Positions 1 through 5,360 of a DNA stretch of 8,804 nucleotides are shown one piece after another. Under the pieces are notes generated by a model that did not search any database, was not told the origin of the DNA, and saw nothing but the letters and a program-made list of their open reading frames with translations. Numbering within the stretch: position 1 is the first letter of the stretch; each line of letters begins with the position of its first letter. The translations under genes and the position numbers were made by a program. The stretch covers positions 1 to 8,804 of the forward strand of contig DASXCU010000055.1 of the NCBI GenBank assembly GCA_036491035.1, given 5' to 3'. The DNA is from Galbitalea sp036491035 (GTDB lineage Bacteria > Actinomycetota > Actinomycetes > Actinomycetales > Microbacteriaceae).

Positions 1-326
1 GCGGCGATCATCTTCTTGGGGGTGCGCTGCGAGTAGTCGCGCGGGTGTGGTCCGTGAACAATTCCACCACCGGTCATCTGGGGCGCGCGGATCGAGCCCT
101 GACGAGCGCGACCGGTTCCCTTCTGCTTGAACGGCTTGCGGCCGGCACCCGAAACCTCGCCGCGGCGAAGAGTGTTGTGCGTGCCCTGACGTGCCGCAGC
201 GAGCTGCGCGACAACGACCTGGTGGATGAGCGGAACGTTGGTCTGAACGTCGAACAGGTTCTCGGGGAGCTCGACGCTGCCCGACTTCTTGCCCTTGACG
301 TCAAGCACGTCAATTGAGGTAGCCAT
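1..326 (-). CDS. rplD: 50S ribosomal protein L4, N-terminal part (cut by window edge)
   Basis: L4 binds 23S rRNA early in assembly of the large subunit and sends an extended loop into the wall of the peptide exit tunnel. The visible part starts at an ATG (326-324), reads MATSIDVLDVKGKK and runs 108 codons to the window edge. Diagnostic segments are the QVVVAQLAAARQGTHNT helix, the basic RRGEVSGAGRKPFKQKGTGRARQG stretch of the tunnel loop (about residues 58-81) and the following RAPQ/GGGIVHGPHPRDYSQ region. Only four bases separate it from the rplC stop. The purine-rich AAGGGGG in the last codons of rplC serves as its ribosome binding site, so the two genes are translationally close. In E. coli L4 is also the autogenous repressor of the S10 operon; whether that holds here is unknown. 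The C-terminal half lies outside the window. Confidence 0.97.
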   Translation of the reverse strand, partial: MATSIDVLDVKGKKSGSVELPENLFDVQTNVPLIHQVVVAQLAAARQGTHNTLRRGEVSGAGRKPFKQKGTGRARQGSIRAPQMTGGGIVHGPHPRDYSQRTPKKMIA

Positions 327-330
327 TCGA

Positions 331-981
331 CTAGACCCCCTTCACTGCGTTGCGGACGAAAACGATGCGGCCGCGAGCACCGGGAACGGCGCCCTTGACG
401 AGCAGCAGACCCTTCTCGAGGTCGACCGAGTGAACCTTGAGGTTCAGGACGGTGACGCGGTCGCCACCCATGCGGCCCGCCATGCGCATGCCCTTGAAGA
501 CCCGGCTAGGGGTCGAGGATGCGCCGATGGAGCCCGGCTTGCGGTGGTTGCGGTGCGAACCGTGCGACGACGAGACGCCCTTGAAGTTGTGGCGCTTCAT
601 GACACCGGCGAAGCCCTTGCCCTTGCTGGTCCCGACGACATCGACGAACTGGCCGGCCGCGAAGCGGTCAACGGCGAGCTCCTGTCCGAGCGCGTACTCG
701 GAGGTGTCATCCGTGCGCAGCTCGGTCAGGTGACGGCGCGGCGTGACGCCCGCCTTATCGAAGTGACCGGTGAGCGGCTTCGTGACCTTGCGCGGGTCGA
801 TCTGGCCGAATGCGATCTGCACGGCCGAGTAGCCGTCGACCTCCTGCGTGCGCAGCTGGGTCACGACGTTCGGGGTGATCTCGACGACCGTGACGGGGAT
901 GAGCTTGTTGTTCTCATCCCAGACCTGGGTCATGCCGAGCTTTGTGCCGAGCAGGCCCTTGGTGGATTTGATGGAAGACAT
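331..981 (-). CDS. rplC: 50S ribosomal protein L3
   Basis: L3 is a 23S rRNA-binding protein of the large subunit whose long loop reaches towards the peptidyl transferase centre. The 216-residue product has the usual bacterial length. It shows the N-terminal KGLLGTKLGMTQVW signature (residues 8-21), the GTSKGKGFAGVMKRHNFKG core (117-135), the SHGSHRNHRKPGSIG segment (139-153) and the RVFKGMRMAGRMG loop end (160-172). At the loop tip the sequence is ASSTPSRV, so the glutamine that PrmB methylates in E. coli (in its QTPG motif) is absent. From memory, other actinobacteria also lack it, having CATPG there. The ATG at 981-979 is preceded by AGGA overlapping the rpsJ stop, and only nine bases separate the genes. 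It is the second gene of the S10 operon, followed at once by rplD. Confidence 0.98.
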   Translation of the reverse strand: MSSIKSTKGLLGTKLGMTQVWDENNKLIPVTVVEITPNVVTQLRTQEVDGYSAVQIAFGQIDPRKVTKPLTGHFDKAGVTPRRHLTELRTDDTSEYALGQELAVDRFAAGQFVDVVGTSKGKGFAGVMKRHNFKGVSSSHGSHRNHRKPGSIGASSTPSRVFKGMRMAGRMGGDRVTVLNLKVHSVDLEKGLLLVKGAVPGARGRIVFVRNAVKGV

Positions 982-990
982 GGTGGGGTC

Positions 991-1299
991 CTACAGCTTG
1001 ATCTCGATGTTGACGTCGGCTGGCAGGTCGAGACGCATAAGCGAGTCGACAGCCTTCGGCGTCGGGTCAATGATGTCGATCAGACGTTTGTGGGTGCGCT
1101 TCTCGAAGTGCTCGCGGCTGTCCTTGTACTTGTGAGGAGAGCGGATCACAACAATCACGTTCTTCTCCGTAGGCAGCGGCACCGGGCCGACGACAGTCGC
1201 GCCCGCACGGGTCACGGTGTCGACAATCTTGCGCGCCGAGCTGTCGATGACCTCGTGGTCGTACGACTTAAGTCGAATGCGGATCTTTTGTCCCGCCAT
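991..1299 (-). CDS. rpsJ: 30S ribosomal protein S10
   Basis: S10 is part of the 30S head. In E. coli it is also NusE, the partner of NusB in antitermination and of NusG in coupling transcription to translation. The 102-residue product has the family's usual length and carries its hallmarks: KIRIRLKSYDHEVID at residues 5-19, GPVPLPTEKNVIVVIRSPH near 38-56, and HFEKRTHKRLIDI near 64-76. It is the first gene of the S10 operon in this window, with rplC nine bases downstream. The ATG (1299-1297) is chosen because it gives the canonical MAGQKIRIRLK start. Its ribosome binding site is weak: the best purine stretch is GAAAGCGAG ending six bases upstream. The long repeat-rich region before it is described separately. 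Confidence 0.98.
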   Translation of the reverse strand: MAGQKIRIRLKSYDHEVIDSSARKIVDTVTRAGATVVGPVPLPTEKNVIVVIRSPHKYKDSREHFEKRTHKRLIDIIDPTPKAVDSLMRLDLPADVNIEIKL

Positions 1300-1345
1300 G
1301 TCTGACTCGCTTTCTAGCTAGTTGTTGTAACGCTGCGAAAGCGGG

Positions 1346-1369
1346 CCGACGGCCATTGCTGGCCGGCGG
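1346..1369 (-). promoter_or_regulatory. GC-rich hairpin in the rpsJ leader
   Basis: On the minus-strand transcript CCGCCGGCC (1369-1361) pairs with GGCCGUCGG (1354-1346) around the loop AGCAAU. This gives eight Watson-Crick pairs and one C-U mismatch. Its 3' foot lies 46 bases upstream of the rpsJ ATG. No run of U follows, so it does not look like an intrinsic terminator. Placement in the leader of the S10 operon suggests a control element, for example a ribosomal protein binding site or an mRNA stabiliser, but the function is inference. Confidence 0.45.
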
Positions 1370-1398
1370 TAACTGACGCACCACTGTTTATCTGTCAA
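1369..1398 (-). promoter_or_regulatory. possible rpsJ promoter with a perfect -35 hexamer
   Basis: TTGACA at 1398-1393 matches the sigma-70 -35 consensus exactly and lies in an AT-rich part of the leader about 95 bases before the rpsJ start. The -10 element is poor: at spacers of 16-18 bases the hexamers are TCAGTT, CAGTTA or AGTTAC, none of which fits TANNNT. The call rests on the -35 match and position only. Confidence 0.25.
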
Positions 1399-1443
1399 AA
1401 GTTGTTGCTGGTCGTGCCTCAAACCCGCGCGCGAACGTGAGTA

Positions 1444-1459
1444 ATCGATTGGATCGATT
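1444..1459. repeat. two ATCGATT copies with 9-base spacing
   Basis: ATCGATT occurs at 1444-1450 and again at 1453-1459, each with the palindromic core ATCGAT. The partial copy GATTTGATT follows at 1463-1471. The cluster lies about 50-60 bases upstream of the candidate -35 hexamer for rpsJ, a place where an activator site or an UP-like AT-rich element could sit. It could also be chance in an AT-rich stretch. Confidence 0.35.
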
Positions 1460-1563
1460 TCGGATTTGATTGAGTCGTGTTCTGCCATCCGAGGCCCAGA
1501 CTCGCTGTTCAAAAAACGCAGCCTGTGCACAAACGGAACGGTGATCCGGGCGCGAAGCACCGG

Positions 1564-1592
1564 AATGTGGAACTACACGAGTTTGCCACATT
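1564..1592. promoter_or_regulatory. interrupted palindrome AATGTGG-AACT...AGTT-CCACATT
   Basis: AATGTGG AACT (1564-1574) and AGTT TG CCACATT (1580-1592) are inverted copies: seven plus four paired positions with a two-base bulge and a five-base centre, ACACG. It is AT-rich compared with its surroundings and has no U-tract on either side, which fits an operator for a dimeric regulator better than a terminator. It lies about 265 bases upstream of rpsJ and about 100 bases downstream of the YoaK-type gene. Confidence 0.4.
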
Positions 1593-1619
1593 GACTGGCA
1601 TGCTGCAACCCGGGCGTGT

Positions 1620-1638
1620 CGCGCTCCGATGGAGCGCG
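1620..1638 (-). terminator. hairpin downstream of the YoaK-type gene, possible terminator
   Basis: CGCGCTCC and GGAGCGCG form a perfect eight-base-pair stem around a three-base loop, 56 bases past the stop of the YoaK-type gene. On the minus strand it is followed by ACACGCCCGGG, not by a T-run. If it ends transcription it would be an actinobacterial-type hairpin without a U-tract; otherwise it protects the 3' end of the message. Just upstream lie direct repeats: GGACTCG twice (1640-1646, 1653-1659) and CTCGCTCAGA twice (1656-1665, 1690-1699). The last copy spans the stop codon. Confidence 0.4.
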
Positions 1639-1694
1639 TGGACTCGTCCTTCGGACTCGCTCAGATTTGTCCCGACCGTCACGCGTGCGCTCGC

Positions 1695-2396
1695 TCAGAC
1701 CGCTGCCGAAACCGCCACTTTCGCGCCCGCTCGGGACGTCAGGACGAGCGTGAGTACGCCGGCGAGGTAGAAGACCATGGCGGCATAGAGGGCGAAATAG
1801 CCCCCCGAAAAGTGGATGATGACCGCACCGATCGCCGCCCCGACCCCCATGCACGCCACTGCGAGAAGCCGGGGTGCCCAGTTCTCGTACTTGCCGCCGG
1901 CGATGCGGCTGTCTCGTGCGAGATTGGCGAGCGTGTTCGTGACGACGATTGTCGTCACATCCGCGTTTCCGATCGGCTTGACGGCCGACACCTGCGATCC
2001 CATCACGCAGGCGAGCAGGAAGGTCAGCACCAGCAGGATGGGCTGGTCGAGGTGGCGCAGTACCGTCCACGTCGTCGCGATGCCCACCGCGAGCAGGCCG
2101 CCCGCCAGCAGCACCCAGGCGGAGACCCGGGGCAGGCCCTTCGGATGTCCGCGGCCGACGATGCGTCCGCCGACGATCGTCCCGACGACGAAGCCGAGCA
2201 GCGCCAGTGAGTTGTTGACGAACGGGATCGTCTTCACGCCGGCGATGGCGAACCCGATGAAGAGCAGGTTGCCCGTCATGTTGCCGGTGAAGACGTGGTC
2301 GAGCGCCAGATAGCTGTCGGCGTCAATCACGCCCGTCGATACCGTGAGCAGCAGCAAACCCGCCGTGTACCTGTGATGAATGTGCATCTGAACCAT
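1695..2396 (-). CDS. DUF1275 (YoaK family) membrane protein
   Basis: The 233-residue product belongs to the YoaK/DUF1275 family of integral membrane proteins, whose biochemical role is not established. The signature is clear: TGVIDADSYLALDHVFTGNMTGN at residues 21-43, with the acidic D25 and the FTGNMTGN motif, and a related second half, QVSAVKPIGNADVTTIVVTNTLANLA (135-160), which fits the internal repeat usual in this family. About six hydrophobic segments are visible: 11-30, 40-53, 62-80, 92-111, 118-136 and 175-220, the last probably being two. The ATG at 2396-2394 (MVQM) follows an in-frame TGA by one codon; the ATG three codons later is an alternative start. No clear ribosome binding site is seen. 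The start lies 74 bases inside the end of the upstream GT2 gene, so translation is probably coupled. The stop is followed by a hairpin and the long rpsJ leader. Confidence 0.85.
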   Translation of the reverse strand: MVQMHIHHRYTAGLLLLTVSTGVIDADSYLALDHVFTGNMTGNLLFIGFAIAGVKTIPFVNNSLALLGFVVGTIVGGRIVGRGHPKGLPRVSAWVLLAGGLLAVGIATTWTVLRHLDQPILLVLTFLLACVMGSQVSAVKPIGNADVTTIVVTNTLANLARDSRIAGGKYENWAPRLLAVACMGVGAAIGAVIIHFSGGYFALYAAMVFYLAGVLTLVLTSRAGAKVAVSAAV

Positions 2397-3141
2397 CAGT
2401 CAAAAGGCTAGCCGCTCGGTGAGGCAGGTACCGGACGCCCCAGAGCGTAACGCGGCCAACTGCCTCGGCCACGATCGAAAGGTCCATCTTGGAGCTGCCG
2501 GACAACCGTTCGGCGAAATCGATCGGTATCTCGCGGATGCGCAGCCCCGCGTCTCTCGCGCGCAGGAGCATCTCGATCTGGAAGCAGTAGCCCTGCGCAT
2601 CCACCGTGCCGTAGTCCATCGCGAGCAGCGCGGCGGCGCGAAAGACCCGGTATCCGCCGGTGATGTCCGCGAACGGCAGGGCGAGAGCGACCCGGGCGTA
2701 CAGGCTGCCCGCGCGCGAGAGAATCCTTCGGCGCAGAGCCCAGTTCGGGGCACTACCACCCGGGACCCAGCGCGACCCGAGTACAACGTCGGCGGAGTCG
2801 ATGCCCGCGATCAGACCGGGCAACTGTTCGGGCTGGTGCGAGCCGTCGCCATCCATCTCGACCAGCACGTCGTAGCCGGCGTCGATCCCCCAGTCGAATC
2901 CGGCGCGGTACGCCTTCCCCAGCCCGGACTTTCCCGGACGATGCAGCACCGAGATGAAGCCGGACGCGGCCGCGAGTTCGTCCGCGAGGCGGCCGGTGCC
3001 GTCGGGTGAGTTGTCGTCGACGACGAGGATGTCCGCACCGTCTGTCGCGGCGAGAACACGTCGCGTGATCTCGGAAAGGTTGTCGATCTCGTTGTAGGTC
3101 GGAATCACGACGAGCACTCGGCGACCGGTTCTGCTGTTCAT
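2323..3141 (-). CDS. polyprenol-phosphate mannose synthase-like glycosyltransferase (GT2)
   Basis: The enzyme should transfer mannose from GDP-mannose to a polyprenyl phosphate at the cytoplasmic face of the membrane, giving the donor lipid for outside-acting mannosyltransferases. The 272-residue product shows the DPM1/Ppm1 motifs in order: IPTYNE (13-18), VDDNSPDGTG (41-50), the metal-binding region EMDGDGSHQPEQLP (95-108), GSRWVPGG (122-129), TGGYRVFR (161-168), GYCFQIEMLLRA (184-195) and IPIDFAERLSGSSKM (205-219). The usual MDADGSH reads MDGDGSH; D97 and D99 remain. There is no membrane domain and no fused acyltransferase. After RVTLWGVRYLP (230-240), where such proteins normally end soon, it runs on for about 32 residues that overlap the next gene. 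The ATG at 3141 gives the expected short lead into the GT-A fold; GGGGA sits directly against it, inside a possible hairpin. A glucose-specific dolichyl-phosphate synthase is less likely but possible. Confidence 0.9.
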   Translation of the reverse strand: MNSRTGRRVLVVIPTYNEIDNLSEITRRVLAATDGADILVVDDNSPDGTGRLADELAAASGFISVLHRPGKSGLGKAYRAGFDWGIDAGYDVLVEMDGDGSHQPEQLPGLIAGIDSADVVLGSRWVPGGSAPNWALRRRILSRAGSLYARVALALPFADITGGYRVFRAAALLAMDYGTVDAQGYCFQIEMLLRARDAGLRIREIPIDFAERLSGSSKMDLSIVAEAVGRVTLWGVRYLPHRAASLLTDGSDAHSSQVHGGFAAAHGIDGRD

Positions 3142-3142
3142 T

Positions 3143-3169
3143 CCCCGATTCTCGACAGCGGAACTGGGG
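3143..3169 (-). promoter_or_regulatory. hairpin covering the start region of the GT2 gene
   Basis: In the minus-strand transcript CCCCAGUUC (3169-3161) can pair with GAAUCGGGG (3151-3143): seven Watson-Crick pairs, one G-U pair and one A-C mismatch around a nine-base loop. The 3' arm carries the only purine-rich run ahead of the ATG and ends one base before it, so the folded form would hide the ribosome binding region. This is a structural prediction by eye. Confidence 0.35.
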
Positions 3170-3229
3170 TCGAAGCCCGAGAAGTCGCGTCAGGACCTGA
3201 AGATCCTCACAGGCGAAGCGCGGCGGATC

Positions 3230-4606
3230 TTACGTCGGCAGCAGCGGCAGGGTCACAGTCGCGCGCACGCCGCCCGCCTCGCGCGACTCGAGCGTGGCCG
3301 TGCCGCCGCTTCGCGTCGCGATGGCTTTCACGATCGCGAGACCCAGCCCGCTGCCGCCCGCCTCGCGCGGACGTGACACGGCGGGGCGGGTGAACCGGTC
3401 GAAGGCGACCTGCAGGAAGTCCTCCGACATTCCGTATCCCGAGTCGACGACCGTCAGAACGAGGCGGTCCGTATCGCCCTCGAGGCGCACCCGTACGGCT
3501 GCGCCGCGGTGCGACGCCGCGATGGCATTGGCCACCAGGTTGTCGATCAGTCCAGCGAAGTCCACCGTTCGGACGGCGACCGACGACTTCGGCGGAACGC
3601 CCTCGTGGGTGAAGTCGACCGAGACGGCGCGAGTCGAGCCGAGGACGATAGCCCGGTCCATGCTGCGCAGGAACTCGGCGACCAGTTCCTCACCCGTCGT
3701 CGCCGGGGGCGGCTCCTCGGCCTCGATCCGGGACAGCGTAAGCAGGTTGGTGGTCAGGTTGGACAGGCGGTCGAGCGTGCCCTCGGCGGCCGTGATCTCC
3801 TTCTCCAGCGCGACGGCGTTCCCGGCCGACAGGTGCGCGAGCTGAAGCTGGGTCCGAAGTACGGCGACCGGCGTTCGCAACTCGTGGCTCGCATCCGCCA
3901 CCATTTGTCTCTCGCGATCCGCGGATGATCGGACCGACGTGATGAACGCGTTGAGCGTCTCGGCGAGCGCCGACAGCTCATCCGGAACCGGACCGACCGG
4001 GAGCGTGTCCGCGGTCGAGGAGTGGGAGAGGAGGCTCGCCTGCTCCCTCATCCGCGTCACCGGACGCAGCGCCAGGCCGCTGACCACCCAGGTCGAGATC
4101 CCGAAGCCGATGACCAGAAGTACCGCCCCGATGATGAGCACGAGGGTGAGTCCGTTCAGGGTGTCCTGGCCCGAGTCGCTGTTGCGCGCCTCGATGATGT
4201 GCCAGGTGCCATCGGCATCGGGAATGTCGACATCCTCGTTGACGACGTCATACTGCAGCCTGGGCGAGATGCGCACGGTGTGGAGGCCCGGAGTCATAAT
4301 GGCGAGATTCTGGACGCGATCCTCGAGACTGTCGGGCAGGCTCGACACGACGACCTTGCCCGCCGGATTGATCACCGCCAGCAACTGGTCCTCCCCGGGC
4401 GGCGAGAATCCCTTCGTCGTACCCGTGCGGATCGCCGACTCATACGACGCACCATTGCTGGTGAGCAGGGTGTGGGTCGTGGTCGAGACGATCGTCTCCA
4501 CCGCCGCGCGAAAGACGAACGTCGCGACAGCAACAAGGATGACAGCGATCAGGACCGCCCACAGCGCGATGCGGCTCCGGATGGTGCGCCCGCGAAACCA
4601 GTGCAC
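3230..4606 (-). CDS. sensor histidine kinase of a two-component system
   Basis: This membrane kinase should autophosphorylate on histidine in response to an unknown signal and pass the phosphate to the adjacent OmpR-type regulator. Its 458 residues run: TM1 (13-33), an extracytoplasmic sensor part of about 118 residues (34-151), TM2 (152-176), a HAMP linker (about 177-232, starting SGLALRPVTRMREQA), the dimerisation/phosphoacceptor helix with H241 in DASHELRTP, and the ATPase domain with N360, the G1 box DSGYGM (388-393), the F box FDRFTRP (402-408) and the G2 box GGSGLGLAIVKAI (417-429). The N box reads LIDNLVANAIAAS: N360 is kept, but the lysine and aromatic residue usual at N+3 and N+4 are both alanine. 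It starts with GTG at 4606, immediately after the regulator's TAG, with GAGG as ribosome binding site inside the regulator's last codons. No candidate ligand-binding fold was recognised in the sensor part. Confidence 0.93.
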   Translation of the reverse strand: MHWFRGRTIRSRIALWAVLIAVILVAVATFVFRAAVETIVSTTTHTLLTSNGASYESAIRTGTTKGFSPPGEDQLLAVINPAGKVVVSSLPDSLEDRVQNLAIMTPGLHTVRISPRLQYDVVNEDVDIPDADGTWHIIEARNSDSGQDTLNGLTLVLIIGAVLLVIGFGISTWVVSGLALRPVTRMREQASLLSHSSTADTLPVGPVPDELSALAETLNAFITSVRSSADRERQMVADASHELRTPVAVLRTQLQLAHLSAGNAVALEKEITAAEGTLDRLSNLTTNLLTLSRIEAEEPPPATTGEELVAEFLRSMDRAIVLGSTRAVSVDFTHEGVPPKSSVAVRTVDFAGLIDNLVANAIAASHRGAAVRVRLEGDTDRLVLTVVDSGYGMSEDFLQVAFDRFTRPAVSRPREAGGSGLGLAIVKAIATRSGGTATLESREAGGVRATVTLPLLPT

Positions 4607-5290
4607 CTACGCGACCTCGATCAGGTATCCACGACCGCGGACGGTGACGATCCGAATTCCGCAGCGCTCCGGATCCAGCTTGTGCCGAAGGTAGCTGATG
4701 TACTGGTCGACGATGTTGGCATCGATGTGCTCGGCCGACCCCCACACCGTCTCGAGGATACGCACCCGGCTGACCGCCGTTCCCGCCTCGAGAGCGAGCA
4801 GGCGCAGCAGCGCGAACTCCTTCGGACTGGTCGGGATGGTGACCTCACCGCACGTGACGCGCAGCGTCTCGGAGTCCAGCAGCAGGTTGCCGACCGCGAC
4901 GCGCATCCGGTCCACGCCCGAATTTCGGCGCAGCATCGCACGGACCCTGGCCGACAGCTCGGTGAAATCGAACGGCTTCGTGAGGTAGTCGTCCGCGCCG
5001 CTGTCGAGCCCGAAGACGCGATCCTGGACGGCGTCGCGCGCCGTGAGAAGGAGGATCGGGAACGACTCCTCGCCGTCCCGAAGCCGGCGACAGATCTCGA
5101 AACCGGACATCCCGGGCAGCATGACGTCGATGACCGAACCCGCGATCGGCTCGTTGCGCGCGGTGATCAGCGCATCCACGCCATTGTCGACGGCACGGAC
5201 GTCGTAGCCCTCCGACGCCAGGCCGCGCTCCAGAAGCAGGCGCATCTCCGGATCGTCCTCGACGACCAGGATCACCGGTGCAACACTCAC
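4607..5290 (-). CDS. OmpR/PhoB-family response regulator
   Basis: A DNA-binding regulator expected to be phosphorylated by the kinase encoded directly downstream and then to bind paired DNA sites. The 227 residues form a receiver domain (about 6-118) and a C-terminal winged helix (about 130-226), the usual OmpR length. The acidic pocket E11 D12 D13, the phosphoacceptor D55 in VIDVMLPG, T83 in LLTARD and K105 in LTKPF are all present. The winged helix shows TSPKEFALLRLLALEAGTAVSR, the recognition helix around ANIVDQYISYLRHKLD, and the wing VRGRGYLIE. It starts with GTG at 5290-5288, which gives MSVAPVILVVEDD, but no good ribosome binding site precedes it; the GTG five codons further in is an alternative. 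Seventy bases separate it from the topoisomerase gene and hold TCGAAC repeats, a candidate autoregulatory site. Confidence 0.95.
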   Translation of the reverse strand: MSVAPVILVVEDDPEMRLLLERGLASEGYDVRAVDNGVDALITARNEPIAGSVIDVMLPGMSGFEICRRLRDGEESFPILLLTARDAVQDRVFGLDSGADDYLTKPFDFTELSARVRAMLRRNSGVDRMRVAVGNLLLDSETLRVTCGEVTIPTSPKEFALLRLLALEAGTAVSRVRILETVWGSAEHIDANIVDQYISYLRHKLDPERCGIRIVTVRGRGYLIEVA

Positions 5291-5325
5291 GGTGGCGATA
5301 CTCGCACGAATTCCTGCGGCGTTAC

Positions 5326-5345
5326 CGAACGTTCGAGAGTTCGAA
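5326..5345. promoter_or_regulatory. TCGAAC/GTTCGA repeat cluster ahead of the two-component genes
   Basis: A perfect ten-base palindrome CGAACGTTCG (5326-5335) is followed four bases on by TTCGAA (5340-5345). GTTCGA therefore occurs twice in direct order, at 5331-5336 and 5339-5344, eight bases apart, plus once inverted. The cluster lies 36-55 bases upstream of the response regulator start, in the only gap where its promoter could be if it is not read through from the topoisomerase gene. No clear -35/-10 pair was found beside it. OmpR-type regulators usually bind direct repeats about ten or eleven bases apart, so the eight-base period is not a perfect fit. Confidence 0.4.
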
Positions 5346-5360
5346 GAATTGTGCGCGCCG

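Larger units (their letters stand above)
1300..1694 (-). other. 395-base non-coding region ahead of the S10 operon
   Basis: This is the largest gap without a gene in the window. It holds the 3' flank of the YoaK-type gene and, presumably, the promoter and 5' leader of rpsJ-rplC-rplD. Read in the minus direction it contains a perfect 8-base-pair hairpin (1638-1620), an interrupted palindrome (1592-1564), an AT-rich stretch with a run of six T (about 1516-1511), two ATCGATT copies nine bases apart (1459-1444), a perfect TTGACA hexamer (1398-1393), a GC-rich hairpin (1369-1346) and the palindrome CTAGCTAG (1321-1314), just upstream of the weak rpsJ ribosome binding site. Short open frames through it have low GC at third codon positions and no family resemblance, so I treat it as non-coding. 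No transcription start can be placed with confidence. Confidence 0.75.

Noticed and set aside
289..1305. 338-codon plus-strand open frame across rpsJ and rplC
   Set aside because: It is antisense to two certain ribosomal protein genes and its product is a low-complexity, arginine- and aspartate-rich sequence typical of the mirror of GC-rich codons.
1318..1560. 80-codon minus-strand open frame in the rpsJ leader, considered as a leader peptide or small gene
   Set aside because: Third codon positions are not GC-rich as in the real genes, there is no ribosome binding site, and the sequence has no family resemblance. A regulatory uORF cannot be excluded but is unsupported.
1640..1699. Direct repeats GGACTCG and CTCGCTCAGA near the YoaK stop, considered as a target-site duplication of a lost mobile element
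   Set aside because: The copies are short, close together and not flanked by inverted repeats or transposase remains.
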